Source: Argopecten irradians
Taxonomy: Eukaryota > Mollusca > Bivalvia > Pectinida > Pectinidae
Assembly (NCBI RefSeq): GCF_041381155.1
Contig: NC_091135.1
Span: 2,869,620 to 2,933,619 of the forward strand
Reading direction: 5' to 3'
DNA: 64,000 nucleotides
The notes beneath the pieces were generated by a model. That model did not search any database. It was not told where the DNA came from and saw nothing but the letters and a program-made list of their open reading frames with translations. The translations under genes were made by a program, and so were the position numbers. Below, piece after piece: positions 11,823 to 24,898 of this stretch. The stretch's first letter is position 1, and every line of letters begins with the position of its first letter.

Positions 11823-14340
11823 TGAAAATATCAGTACCGGTTCTAAGTCGAATCCCTTATTACGGCTGTTAGCATGAATATGTTATTAACTAATTACTTT
11901 ACTGGATATGTATTTCTGGATAGTCAATATATGATTATTGTGCCTGTGCCCTAGTTTTATGTATTTGTATTTATGCTTCCCATTAGTCATATATCATATT
12001 AATTACATTATACACCCATTATTGTTTTCTGTTAAATTCCTTTCAGATTTTGAGTCAAAATCTCTGTTCCCATATTAATCAACTAGCAAAGTTGTCATTT
12101 AACATAAATTTGAGTTTTTGCATTATTAATGACATTTTGTTGATATCATATCATTTTTTTGACATTTACAAAATCAGATTGTAGACAAGATTCAATAGCT
12201 ACGGAGTCATTAAATAAATGAAACTTACAATCAAATTAAAAACATATTTCTGGCGATCCCGTTTTGACCTTCCCTTTTAGGCAGATGATTTTATAGAGAT
12301 GAATAGTTCTTAGCCTTCTGGTTAGGTATTTAGGGTGCATCAATTTCAAGTGTTTAATGTGTCTTGGGCAATACATGTAGACCTAAAATTCACTTGTGAA
12401 CCATTATTACTACTGACTTATAGTGAGCAGACACAAAGCCATACGGCTCGAGGCATATGAAATTAATGAACTCCTGTGATAAATTCCATATCAAATAGCC
12501 TTGCGATTAAGTATAACCAGGTTTTTGTGAAATTGTAAAAGTGTCTATTTTAATTTTTTTTTTTAAATTGAAAAATTTCTCCTTAATTTGGGTTCTTTTT
12601 TTGTGAAAATGAACAATTACATACATTGTAACAAATATTTATTTTCTTTGTTTTAACTTCGTTATTCAATTGGCGAAATTCATAAAAATGTAATATGAAA
12701 TATCTCTTGAAATCAGCTTGATTTGTCCAAAGATTCTGGACGATTTGTTGAAAAACGAACTATGAAAATTTGTAAAAATGTAAGAAGTAAATAATAATAA
12801 TATGGTTTGTTCAAATATTTGTGTCTGGTCACTATCCTCAGTGGTAATTATACAGTACTCAAATGGATTTTTGTTATATAATTATAGTAACTTTCATGAA
12901 ACATTTTTTAAAATTATTCTTGGTGTCATTCATTTTTCACTCAAAAGCAACAAGACATCAACAATATTTACGTTCCATATCTATCGATAAATTGATTTTG
13001 GTTGTAGATATGTAACTTAGAGAGACCGCAGAACCAAGTAATTTTCCATAGACGACAATATTTAGGTTTTTTGTGAAAAAAACTTTTTATTGCCCAGAAT
13101 ATTCTGTAGAAACTGCCATGTTTGGGGCCCTGGGGTCAGCCTCCTCACAAACAAATGTCCCCACACACGAGGGCTCTCGATCATCACACCTACATATACA
13201 TCCATCCCCACCTAAACACAGAAACATCTCTCCACCCTTTCATTATTAAGTGCATAAAATTATATATCTAACATCAACAAACAGTCATCCTAGGTCTCAC
13301 TCCATCTGATTCTCACTATCAATTTTCTTATAGTACCAGATCAACTTTTCTTATTATATATTTGCTGTATGTTTACACAAAACAAAAAACATAAATGAGT
13401 AATTAAATAAACAAATGAATAGTATGAAAATAACTAAATAATAAATTCATAAAATAAATAAATAGATAAATAAATAAATAATTGCCATGGTTACTTAAGA
13501 TATAATTATATTTACATAATACAAACAGTCTCTGTTCCAAATTTTTGGCTACGTAGCCTTCGTCTGGGAAATGAATCGCAGTCTACTGATCAAGTCACAA
13601 TCTTGCTATCATCTTGATAATAGAACGTCTCACTATCCACGACGTCATAACAACATTATGACGTCTTCCATAATAATACGCCAAAATGACGTAATGAATT
13701 TTCCCGTACTCAGTCTTTGTTGCATCACACTGCTTTTACATTACATCCTTTTGGAGTCTTTGTGTCCAACAACCTTATCAATTGTTCTTCGTGTAAAAGC
13801 CGGTATTCTTTCTTATTTTTAGACAATGTCTTCATATATATATAAATTATAAGTGGATTGATTGTAGATGATTCTGACCCTTTCCGGTACAGGTAACATG
13901 TTCTGGACTAATGGTAAGAATATATAACAACAGAAAAGATATTAAGTTTGTGCCAATTATGTACAATGTATCTTGTATACATCACAAATATAACTAAAGG
14001 TAAATGACTGTTTATTACATATGTATATCAGTACTTTGACATATATATATAGATCCATATAATTCCACTAATCTTTAAGAAAATTAGTAAATATTCTTCA
14101 AAAATCATCAAAACATGATCATAAATTAATCATACATAACAGGCGCATAGTGTTATTCAGCTATTACTTTACAAACTTAAGATGAAAGCACTCTGACATG
14201 GAAAATTCATAAACTACTTAAATTAAAGCAAATGGCCCCCATTTTCTCAGAAAAAAAACTTGCTCAGTTTGTTTCTTTTTTTAATGTATTTTTCTAATTT
14301 GATGACTTCTGTGGAGGACAATTTGCATAACAGAAAGTGA
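11823..14340. other. intergenic, no gene seen
   Basis: AT-rich sequence with short random open frames. The only structure I note is a TAAA-type microsatellite at about 13381-13485 and a 12-bp palindrome GGCTACGTAGCC at 13548-13559. No splice-linked coding pattern or recognisable domain on either strand. Confidence 0.5.
13381..13485. repeat. TAAA microsatellite
   Basis: Imperfect run of ATAAATAAATAA units, densest at 13450-13482, on the plus strand. Confidence 0.8.
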
Positions 14341-14349
14341 GGAAGTATG

Positions 14350-16720
14350 TTTTAACATTTGCATGTATAAACATGGTATTTTATTAGTACCAAAAAGCAG
14401 GTTAGACTGTTTTCAAAATTAGCACTTCCAAACATAACATGAGATTCACTTAAAGTTAAATAATATTCAAGTTCATCATTTTCACAGTAACATACATTAG
14501 ATTCTTGTATAAATTTATTAGAAAAATAGCAGTTGAAGAGGATGTGTTCGATTGATTCTTCTTCTCCACTATAGAATGAGCATAAATTATCGTTCTTCAA
14601 TTTTATTTTAAAAAATAAAGGATTTTGTTGGTAGTATTCTATGGTGAATCTTATATTGTAAAGCTTGTAACTTTGTTTCTTGTGTGTATTGAAATACAGA
14701 TATATGTATCCATGTTGAAGGTATCCCTTAAATTTAATTTAATTCTCTTCTTTTCTTGACTCGTCATTCGTTTACAGGTTTTTCTTCAATTAATTTCAAA
14801 TTGACATTGAACTTTTATGCATAGTGCTTCTACTAGTTCTACAAGTTTTCTACATTATCGAGATTGGCTGGAACCATGTAATAACATGTAAGCGTCATCT
14901 GCGTACTGGCCTAAAAAAAAAGCGTTTTACCCGTAATTCTAAGTGGTTTGACATCTAGGTTTGCTTTAAGAGATAAAGAAAGAATTTCGACACCTATAAT
15001 GAAATATAAGGAGAGATTGGATTACCTTGACGACAACCACGATGAAGACTGAAATTATTTCCATTATTTATAACACAACTCTTTGAATCATTATATAAAA
15101 CTTTAAACGATCTTCTAATTGAATCCCCAAAGTTAAAATCTCCCATGGCTTCATCTATGAATCCCATTGTATAGTGTCAAACTCTTTCTCAACATCGATC
15201 ATGGATAATTAAGCTGGCTTGTTTTCTTCTTCTAAAAGGTGCATGATACCATAAAGCTTTCTCGTGTTTTCCTCTATAAACCTACCCTTAATATTTGTTT
15301 TATATGCTAACTATATGAGGTAATACTGAATTTATTCTATTTGCTGCTGCTGTTATTTTGTAGTCTTTTTTTTAATAATGGGTCTCAATTTTTAATAACC
15401 CTTTCCTTCTTTTCGGCAAATATGTAATAATACCTTGACATTGAAAGTCTGAAAGTTTTCCATTTTCATATGCATTATTAACAGATTTACAAAGCAGTGT
15501 TCCTAAGTCCTTCCATTAGTTTTTTATTTATAAAATTCTGCCCTAAACCATCCAACCCGGGACTTTTTACTATTTTTCATATTTTTCAAAGATAGAGATA
15601 TTTCCCTTAAATTCAAAAAACCCTTATAACTTTCTTTTTCTTCTGCACTTAGCTACACTGCATGATTAAAAAATTGATGAGTTCTCAATGTCCTGAGTCT
15701 CCCTATTATTTGATTGGTACAAATTATTAAATAAAGCTAGATTCTCCCTTTAGAATTTCACCCATATCTTCAAACAAATTTCGATATTATTATATCAATT
15801 CACAAATTATTTTATTTACATAATTTCTTTTCTCTAGATTACAAAAGTACTTGGAATTTCTTTCACCATCATACCACGTGGCTTTAGGTCTAAACATGAC
15901 GCCTATTATTTTATTTGTGCGTATGTTAACTAGTCATATTCTCCAATTTAGATAAAACATCTCTTGATGGTCTTTGGTTAACTTCTTATTCTACTTCTGC
16001 AATATCACTCTCTAAAGTTTTTCTCCATCTTCTTCATTTCACGTGTTTTATTTCCAGAATAAAAGATAGTCAAAGACCTGATTTTTATTTTCAGTATTTC
16101 AAAGAGTAATTGCGAGTTTATTCGAAATGTTACAGCAGTCTCCAAATCATGTTTTTCCGAACACATAATACATATATCTAAAGTTTCATTAACATATTTA
16201 CTAAATCAACATAACATAAATATGTCACCTAACAGTTTAACATTATGTTTTCAGTAGCCCTTTCCTCTCTGACTATAATCAAGACTGCTGTCTTACACGA
16301 TACATGAATGGTCTGTTCGATAGCCTGTAGGGATATATGATGATATGGTCTTATAGTACATATGTCATGTGTTACCAAAAACTACAAGTAGTCTAACCTG
16401 CTTTGTTTGATAGGGGTTGTATGTCGCCATGTAAAGCTTCTTTGTTCTAGGTTACAATTTCACCATGGGTCTCTATCATCAATTTTCTATGATATATTTT
16501 TTATACTTTCCTGACACTTTGGATTATTGTTTCTAATGATATTACAAGTATCAATATTCCTATCCTGAAAAGTATTCCAATCACCACAAATAATCATTGG
16601 CAAATCTTCCCAGCCCATTAGAGTTCTGTTTTTATTTTCAAACAAAATCTGGGGTGTCTTTGTTAGGACCATAGATGCAAGTCGAAATGAAAATGTTGTT
16701 GTTGACTGTAATATCAAGTA
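14350..16720 (-). mobile_element. decayed L1/Tx1-like LINE, minus strand
   Basis: Read on the minus strand, the pieces fall in the right order for LINE ORF2. The endonuclease motif IICGDWNTFQDRN is at about 16600-16560. RT motif GRFIEENTRKLYGIMHLL is at about 15285-15235, then the motif A region EKEFDTIQWDS (15190-15160). The segment HRGCRQGNPISPYIS lies at about 15045-15000 and the catalytic QYADDAYMLL at about 14905-14878. A C-terminal CSFYSGEEESIEHILFNC sits at about 14585-14530. Stops and frameshifts separate these pieces, so no protein can be made. The motif set resembles the LINE at 32770-34165 on the other strand. It occupies the space between the promoters of crystallin genes A and B. 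Confidence 0.8.
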
Positions 16721-17034
16721 TTATAAACCTACCATCATTACATGTATCTAACCTATTTCAGTGTATTGTATACTCAAGGGTATTCCTAAAAAGAATGGCA
16801 ACGTCTGCAGATCTAGAATTTAAATTATTAAAAGTACACTGATGTCCCCATTATCTTTCACAAATCTGTTCTACTGCACTTGTACAATGTGTCTCTTGGA
16901 GACAAACAATATCTGCCAAATCAAGCTAAAATTTAGTGATGTTTTCAATATTTTAAAGGCTGGTAGCAAGTCTAAGGGTATCGGGTTGGTCATAATGGGT
17001 TCGAGCTCACGGGTTTCGCGATGTGAAGTTAGCA

Positions 17035-17355
17035 TCGGATTTGGGATTCAGGATTCGGGAATCGAATAACGAATCCGGTGCCAGTACCTTATTCGTATTT
17101 AAAAATGAACAAATAGATAACAATTTCAAAACATAAAAACAGATCAAAACATAATTTCACAACCTCAGAAAAAACTATATACCTCGATAAATTAGTTTGA
17201 GTTTGAATAACGAATCTGATGCCAGCACCGTATTCGTGATTCAGTAAAACTTATATAGACATCATTTCAAGACTTGAAAACCGTAGAACACCTCCTTAGA
17301 TCTTTTTCGCTATTCAATTTGATTAACGAATCCGGTGCCAGTATTTTATCGTGAT
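17035..17355 (+). repeat. three imperfect copies of a short repeat
   Basis: A segment reading AACGAATC-GGTGCCAG followed by TATTCGT-type sequence occurs near 17066, 17209 and 17323. Spacing is uneven (about 143 and 114 bp). The rest of 16721-17640 shows no gene. Confidence 0.55.
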
Positions 17356-17948
17356 CTGTCTAATATAGTAGACGAACACGTTGTGTTAGTATTATTTTTG
17401 ACTGAAGAAGGCCCTATAGTGGCTGAATATATATATTCCATAGAAATGGTTTTGATTTTACTTTGAATAAATTTTGGCCTTTTATTTTGGATTATTAATA
17501 TACTAACTTTGTACCGTTTTTACCACATTATATTTCAATATAGGACAATGTATATGATTTTACAGTCAAAACATCTTTACAAATACATAAAACAAGGGCA
17601 CATGCACAATAATCCTGTATTTACTATCCAGAGATATTACTTATCCAGTAAAGTAATTAGGTAAAGGCGTATCCATGCTGAAACTCTCGGAAGCGGTACT
17701 GAGCTTTTCGTGGACTTACACATCTCACTCGACACCGTACGGACATGATGGACCACAAAAAATATACAAAATGAAAGGATATCCGCTTCGATACAAACCA
17801 AATCCGTGTAGCAAACACTTAACATATCATGTGGTTACTAGACTAGAATTGTGAAATTGTTCCCCATGTTAAGTTGTCGAGCAATCAGTTTCCGTCCACT
17901 TGTGTTTCCTTCTTCGCAGCGTCCCGGATATACACTTGGGTAACAAGG

Positions 17949-17956
17949 TATATTAC
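17949..17956 (+). promoter_or_regulatory. degraded TATA position of gene B
   Basis: TATATTAC stands where gene A has TATATAAAG and gene C has TATATAATG, about 125 bp before the ATG, within the shared promoter block (about 17640-18070). The change weakens the TATA consensus, so gene B may be expressed less or from another element. Confidence 0.45.
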
Positions 17957-18073
17957 GGACCACTACCAGACGGACACCACACCGCACCTGAGAAAGCACA
18001 AGCTGTTGCTGGTAGCCATAAGAGAGCTAAAGATACCATAATCCTTGCTGTCTGATCATACCTGATCACGAAA

Positions 18074-20970
18074 ATGAGTGCTCATAATGCTGTTACACCC
18101 TTAGTAAGTACCAAATTTTCTTTCCTTTTTAAAGACCTGTGTGTTCAATCGCCACTTGTTAAACCATATATTTTCGATTTTGATTTAATTGGCCATTCAT
18201 TATCACACACTTTCGTTCTTATTAGTATTACCTTTTGAGACGTTAAAAGACTGTATAGCTGCCTCAGCATGATATGATTAATTAAGTTGGTTCAGGTATA
18301 ATATGGATATTTAAAGTTGATATGAATAATGCAGATAGTAGCGATTAACATATAACAATTATCAAAAACAAATGTAGCGCGTAGTGGAATAAATGGAACT
18401 TAGTCAGTTCAGTAATTACGTAATATGATTCCAGATCTATTTTTTTTCGATTTTTCCGTATACGACATTGTCTCAACTAAATATACTGTTCTCATAAACT
18501 GAGAGCTCGGTGCTCTTTTACCGGATGTTCTTTCTAACTGTTCTTACGGATGGTCCAATCATAATAATAGTTCTTATTATTTTACAAATAAAGGGTGTTT
18601 TGTACAAGCCTGATTTTAAGATAATTGTTAATATTAACACTGTCAATTATTCGCTTTACCTATTTGGATATGTAATGTATTTAATTTGTGTGTTTTCTTT
18701 CCGCTTTTAATTAAAATACTACATTGTAAATACCAATTTTCTAAGTCCATTGATGTCCATTCACACTCACATATGTAATGCATCTAAAAGGCTTCAACTT
18801 TGATGTCCTTCTTTCAGAGAAGGTAGATAATAAGGTAAGAAGAGTAATTTGATTTACTGCGATACTTACGAAATAAATATTACATATTATAATGATATTT
18901 TCCAATACACCCCAGATAACCATCTACGAGGAGCCTGATCGTAAAGGTATCCTGAAGAATGTTTCCGGACCTCTGTATAATTTGGACTTCTCTGGGCTCA
19001 AAAAGGTTTCTTCCGTCACTGTTACTTGCGGGGTGTAAGTATGGTATCATTTAAAGTAATAAAATCATATACAAATACCATAACTGTAACGTGTTGTCTG
19101 TCGTTTTAGAAATGTAATTTTGGTACGTAACATCTTCACTTATTATGGCTTTATATTAACATTGATACATATCTAGAAATACCAAGGTATGACAAAACAC
19201 TAAATTCCATTGCATTAAAAATCCAAATAAAACGTCAGCTAGGGCGTTCATTACTGCTTCTGAACACTGATATACATTTACTTGACAGGTCTTATCTTCC
19301 TTTGTGTTATAGTGTTTTGCACTGTGTTGGTTGATATTCGTTGTGTATTTTTATGATACAGTCGTATTAATTTTCAATATTTTACAGATGGGTGCTTTAC
19401 AAGGAGCAAAATTTTGGTGGAAATATCTATGTGGTTTGGGAGGGACAAACTGTAAATCTATCCGAGTTTTGTACGTCATCTCTCAAACCAATCGAAGTGG
19501 TAAGTAAGGCATACCTGTACGTGGTGTCAATGGTTATAAAATTTCAAAGGTTATCTTCAGCATTGATATCACTATTTTTTATCATTTACTTGGGGGATGT
19601 AAGAAATTGTATTTGCAAACTGATGAAATTAAAAATAGTGACATCAATGCTTATAATTAATTTTCCAGACTACTTGATAAAATGAAATACGTATACACGC
19701 ACGATTTCATTAATTTGCAAGGGATTTTTTTCTTATCAATACGCAACGTCAACATTCATATTGTGACGTCACAATAACGTTGGGTTTTTGCGCAGTTCTC
19801 GGATTTTTTTTCAAAGTGGTATCAAAAAAGAGTAAGCCATTCAGAAAGCCAGATTTAATGAAATTTAAGATTTAAGGAAAAATACTTATACATGAAAAAG
19901 AAATTGATATTTTGATCATGCTAGAAAAAAATGCGGCTTAATTACATCAACACTCTTAGATATTGTCAATTGTTTTGCTAGTAAAACCATAATGACATGA
20001 TGTAATAACAAGTATTAGAGAACAAAGACTGATTAATTGATTGACAATGAGAAAGTATAACTAAATCTCCTACACACATGTCCTTTATTTGTTTTCTTTT
20101 CACCATAATTTGCAAAAAATAAATGATGAATAAATAGATAAATGAATAAATAAATAAATGAATACGAAATTTCATGTAAATCCGTGGCAAGATTATTTAG
20201 ACATGCTTAAAAACCTGCTAATATTGAAAGTATAGCTTGTTTGCGTTTTTTATGGGTGTGTGTGTGTTTTTTTTGTCGAAATTCAAGTGTTTTATATTCT
20301 TAATCTCACAAAATAGTAATCTTTGTATTTTATCATAAACCATGAAAATATAGTCTTGATATCTGTCTTGTAGGAATTCACAGAAAAGCCAGAGATGACT
20401 GTCTACACTGGGTCGTCCTTTACTGGACAACAGAGAACATTTAAGAATGCTGACGCAAACCTCGTTGGAACTCCCTTTCAGGATACCATCATTTCTGTGA
20501 CCGTCAGGAGCGGAGCGTAAGTGTATATACAAATATGGATGCGATACAATATATCTTTATAATGTATTTAAAATCCGTCTGAAGACAAATCACTTCAGTT
20601 GCATACCTGTAGGAATACACAGTTTCCGTTTCAGTGTTCATGCCATCGCCGTTTTGTGGGCGCTGTAATCTCACACCCATATTGGAGTATATGTTTAATT
20701 TACTATATCAGCTATTTACCAAACAATAATTTCCTTTCCCTTAGATTGATGAAGAATAGATTCATTTTTATTACATGAATATGTTTGTGAAGTGATACTA
20801 ACTGTTTTGATTGTTCCTCTTCTACATGTAGCTGGATAGCCTACCGTGACGCCAATTACGAAGGACCCCAGTACCTGTTCACCAGAGGAGCTTTCAACGG
20901 AACGTCGTCTGAGGGTCACTTCCAGAACAACGCCATATCATCCCTGAAGCCTATTGCTCTTGATAGCTAA
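18074..20970 (+). CDS. beta/gamma-crystallin domain protein (gene B), five exons
   Basis: Exons are 18074-18103, 18916-19034, 19388-19499, 20374-20516 and 20832-20970. Every intron starts GTAAGT and ends AG, and the join is 543 nt, or 180 residues. Exon lengths equal those of gene A except the last, which is one codon longer. Exon 1 gives MSAHNAVTPL, then four Greek-key motifs, one per exon, form two beta/gamma domains. Hallmarks are YEEPDRKG, YKEQNFGG, YTGSSFTG and YRDANYEG; the last shows G-to-E relative to gene A. The N-N-x-x-S-S calcium pattern is kept in motif 4 (QNNAISSLKPI); motif 3 reads DTIIS. Motif 2 is nearly identical to gene A, while motif 1 is the most changed. It lies head to head with gene A across about 6.6 kb and upstream of gene C. 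All frames and splice sites are intact, so a functional protein is likely, but its role is unknown. Confidence 0.92.
19764..19771. promoter_or_regulatory. CRE-like palindrome in gene B intron 3
   Basis: TGACGTCA in the same sequence neighbourhood (ATACGCAACGTC before it) as in introns 3 of genes A and C. Confidence 0.35.
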
Positions 20971-21117
20971 GATGGACGTAATGAGGATGAGGACAAACCA
21001 GCAAGTTTATTCAATATCCGATGTGATTGATGATTATAAACTAAAATCACCAATGACCTCTTAAAGCGTGGTACTGATGACATTCTTGACAACGTTACCG
21101 CATAAAACTAGTATATC

Positions 21118-21123
21118 AATAAA
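21118..21123 (+). terminator. poly(A) signal of crystallin gene B
   Basis: AATAAA about 150 bp past the stop codon in the context ATCAATAAAAG, as in gene A. Confidence 0.7.
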
Positions 21124-21304
21124 AGACTGTTCAATTTTAGATTTCTTTTCTTTATTTTGCCACTAATCTCAGGGATCCGGATCAGCGCAACTGAAGCTAC
21201 CCAGATCCTATATGAAGACGGTGCAAAATTACGTAGAAATGTGTACACAGAATAGACGGATATTTTTCTGGTATAACCGCCGAAGATCGTATCTTATAAC
21301 AATA

Positions 21305-22213
21305 CAGTCTAAACTCGTTGTCTCAAAATCACTTGACTCGAAATTCCGGTTGAGTCGAATTAATTTTGAAGTCCGCTTTTTTTCCCCCTTCTTTGTATAT
21401 GTATTTTAAGAGCGGATACCTCAAATTTCGATGATTCGAAACTCCGGTTGAGTCAAAGTCAATTCCTGGTCCCTAGAACGGATATTCAGCGAAAAAAACA
21501 GTCGCTATCTTGAATTTAATTTCAGTCAAAATATCAAATTTTTAAAAAACAATAATTACGCAGGAATATGACACAATGCAGGTATCAAACGCGAGGATGT
21601 TTAAATTCAGGCTTCTGTGATTTGTGCGCAACGTGCATAATAAGGTAGTGTGTTAGCTTTATGCTGTAATATTACAGCGGGGGCCGATGATCCGGGGGAG
21701 TTTAGTGGCTTGTATATTCGCAGAGCGGACTAGCGTGCCGACGTGGGGGGATCTGTATCATGACCTGATGTGGATCTGGGTGTTGGTAATTTGTTTTGAA
21801 CTGGCTTTGCAGTGGTTTGGGGGGGTTGCGTGTTTTAATGTAGATGTCTGTGTAGAACGAGATGAGTCCACTGGATTGAGACTCGATTATTCGTTGACGA
21901 TCACTGGTTTATCGTGGAGGGTTTAGAGAGTCGTGAGATTATTTTGTGTATTTAAAAAAATCCGGAAAAATATCTGAAATCATAGGAAAAACAAAATCAC
22001 ATTTAATACAAACCTTATAAGTTGGAAAATCACGATATTATGCTGATCACGGTAATAGGCATGTACCCGACTGTATTAATCATAAGATAAGGACTGTTTA
22101 AACCACGTTCTGATCAAACCTAATGACATTATGTTTTTCAAGAGTTGAATTCCGGATCAGTCGAATTAATTTCGTTGGTCTTTGAATTTTGAGATAACGA
22201 GTTTCGAATAAGC
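21305..22213. mobile_element. pogo/Tigger-like inverted-repeat element, non-autonomous
   Basis: The left end CAGTCTAAACTCGTTGTCTC (from 21305, preceded by TA) and the right end (to about 22213) read inward on opposite strands as related sequence: AAACTCGTT-TCTCAAAAT, then GAATTCCGG/GAAATTCCGG and AGTCGAATTAATTT. Repeats of a CTCCGGTTGAGTC type also occur at about 21430. A TA flank and CAGT-type end fit pogo/Tigger members of the Tc1/mariner group; this is inferred from the ends only. The G-rich interior (21680-21920) has a 79-residue open frame with no transposase motif. Confidence 0.55.
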
Positions 22214-24600
22214 AAAATTTTGAGCGTTAGTCATATGCAAAGAGATCTACAGACATTGGAATCAAGCATGTAAAACTGCGTAAGATGAGGGTACACTGCA
22301 GAAATGTTCCCTGTAAATTATATGGCTTAATTAGTTACTGTGATCGTAGGCATATTTAATAAAAAGATTCGTTGAAAATGAAATGAATTATAAAAATATC
22401 TGATTACACAATATTCAAAATATTTCTTTAGCAGGTATACGCGACCAGTTGATATACTAATTCATACATGATGACGATAAGTAAATGTGCGAGATCTTTA
22501 CCACGATAACTTACAACTCCAGGACATGATGAAGCTACTTGATAAATATCAATATGGCCAATCTACATCCACACTGCCATCTTGGTATACTAATAACAAA
22601 ATTTAATTAACTTCATTAATAAACATACTGGTATCTTCACAACAACAACAACGAACAACAGACGCACAAAAAAGCAAAATAAACTAATTCTGCAGTCCGA
22701 TGGGAAACCTATAGATTCAAAAGATATGAAAACCATCAGTAAGGTACGGGAAGGAAAAAAAATCACATAATGAAAAATATGAAAAACTCCCTATCTGATA
22801 CAACTATTCCTTCTAAGAAATGGTGGAAAGTTGCACAATATATCTAATATATCAATAACAAATCCACTTCTATTCACCATCTAGATCAGCTATTTCTTCT
22901 CAATGGTAACACATTTGCTTGAAAGAAAGACTCTTCGGAAATTCCGACTAATCAGAATAAAGCTTTCATGGAGTTTGGGAGAAACATGATCAAAGTGTGT
23001 ATATATATATTGTTTGATGTTGAAAGTTTCTTAAAAATGAAACTATTTTGTTATAATAATATACCGTATTAATATAGAAGGTACATCTAAATTATAAGGA
23101 TTTTTTACTGTAACGATTCAGTTTTCATTTTTAATTGAAAACACATTGATAAAAAATGACCAAAAAATAATAATCTCTTCGCGCGCATCGAACAACAACG
23201 TGCATGGGACCCATAGATAAATCGCTTTATCCACTACACTACTTCTAATATATCTATCAAATTACCAAGCCAATGAAGATTCTTGTTGGGAATTCCATTT
23301 TCAAGTCCTGTAGATTAACAATCAGATATTGTTGTTTTCTGTTTTCAGTTAAAAATTGGGGTTTTGAGGGATGCCGAACCAAGAATGTGTACATAAACAC
23401 CACAATTTTCATCAAAACGAGATTTTATGCTTTCCCTGAAGGCTGATTTCCTCTGGAATTAATTGAAAATTCTTTTTTTTTTCCTTTTCTCTTCCTAAAT
23501 ATATAATTTTTACAAATGTAATTTTAAGAACAGTGCTCTTTTATGCAGTGGTTAATGATGACATCATAATCTTCGCAACTCTCTGGGAAATAATTCCATT
23601 ATCCAAGTTATCAATCTGTGTGGGAAAAAAAAGTCTTAATTCACTAACAGACAAAAAGATTAATCTAACAGTGCATACAGTCATATAAAACCAAAATCGC
23701 TATCAAAATACAGTCTTCTCGCTACAAGCCATACAGTACCGTGCCCAAGGGTGTTGTTTATAATTCGAATGCTTTCTTCGAGAAGTACTTTAAATTAATG
23801 CATAATTAAATGGAGGAAAAAACGTAAACTGTAAGTGAAAGATGATCTACGAGTTGATTATTCAAACAATTTGCGACACTATCGGCCACAGAGAGTACTA
23901 CTGGCACTGAGTCGATCTATTTTCAGGTAATTTTAGGTGTCATTTCCGAAGAATTATAAGTTTGTATCAAAGTTTTAATGTTTATACATGTATATAATAT
24001 ATATTTTGCGATAACCTTCGTAATCGTGCGAAAGTATCGAAAACTTGACCTTAATCACATGCATACTATGTTTTCTAAACAAATCTCTCGTTTCGGTGGT
24101 CGCAACATGCGGTATTTATAAGTGGAACTTGCCTACTGTAATACAATGTAAGACGGCCTCCGTGGGCAAGGAAAAGGCTGAAGACAGTAACACCAGTAAA
24201 ATCCAGTTAGAGAAAAAGAATCATATATATTCTGACGCTGGTCTTTCCACTACGAACTAACACAGAAATTTCTCTATTGGCCGTGAAAAAGTGTCCAGAA
24301 ATAATTAAATTTCAATTGAAAACATTAAATAAACTAACAGAACTATATATCAGAATCAATGACTCGAAACCGGACAGAAGTTAAGCCAAAATTAAGAATA
24401 CAAAATATGAAAGCAACATAATACGATGTTGAACTTGAACTACAAGATCGTAAGCAAAAACATTGAAAACTCAGAGGGGAGAGGGCTGATTTTTTTCCTT
24501 AACTCCAAACTGAGAGCAGAGAAACTAGAAATGGAAACATCATTTCAAGAAAATTGCTTCGTGGAACTTACCATATGTACAAATATTAAAATTCTTATAG
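22214..24600. other. intergenic, no gene seen
   Basis: AT-rich sequence, a few homopolymer runs, short open frames at 24045-24260 and 24426-24698 with no recognisable domain. From about 24600 the block homologous to the gene A and B promoters begins. Confidence 0.5.
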
Positions 24601-24889
24601 TATCCATGCTGACAGCTGTACTAAGAAACGCCAGACTCGGAACCGGTACTGACATTTTCATGGACTTACAAATCTCACTCGACACCGTGCGAACATGATG
24701 GATCACAAAAATTATACAAAATAGAAGGACATCCGCTTTGATACAAACTTATTCCGTATAGCCAACACTTCAACATTGTGGAATGATCCAAATGTCAAGT
24801 TTTAACAAAGTTGTTGGACAATCAGTTTCCGCCTACTTCCGCCTTATCAGCAGAGTCCCGGATATAAAATGTACCATTGGGCAACAAGG

Positions 24890-24898
24890 TATATAATG
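24890..24898 (+). promoter_or_regulatory. TATA box of crystallin copy C
   Basis: TATATAATG about 130 bp before the copy C ATG, aligned with the TATA box of gene A. A second A/T-rich site GATATAAAAT lies at 24861-24870. The promoter therefore still looks usable although the coding part is broken. Confidence 0.5.

Noticed and set aside
21687-21926. 79-residue frame as a gene
   Set aside because: No domain, lies inside an inverted-repeat element in a G-rich stretch, and has no supporting context.
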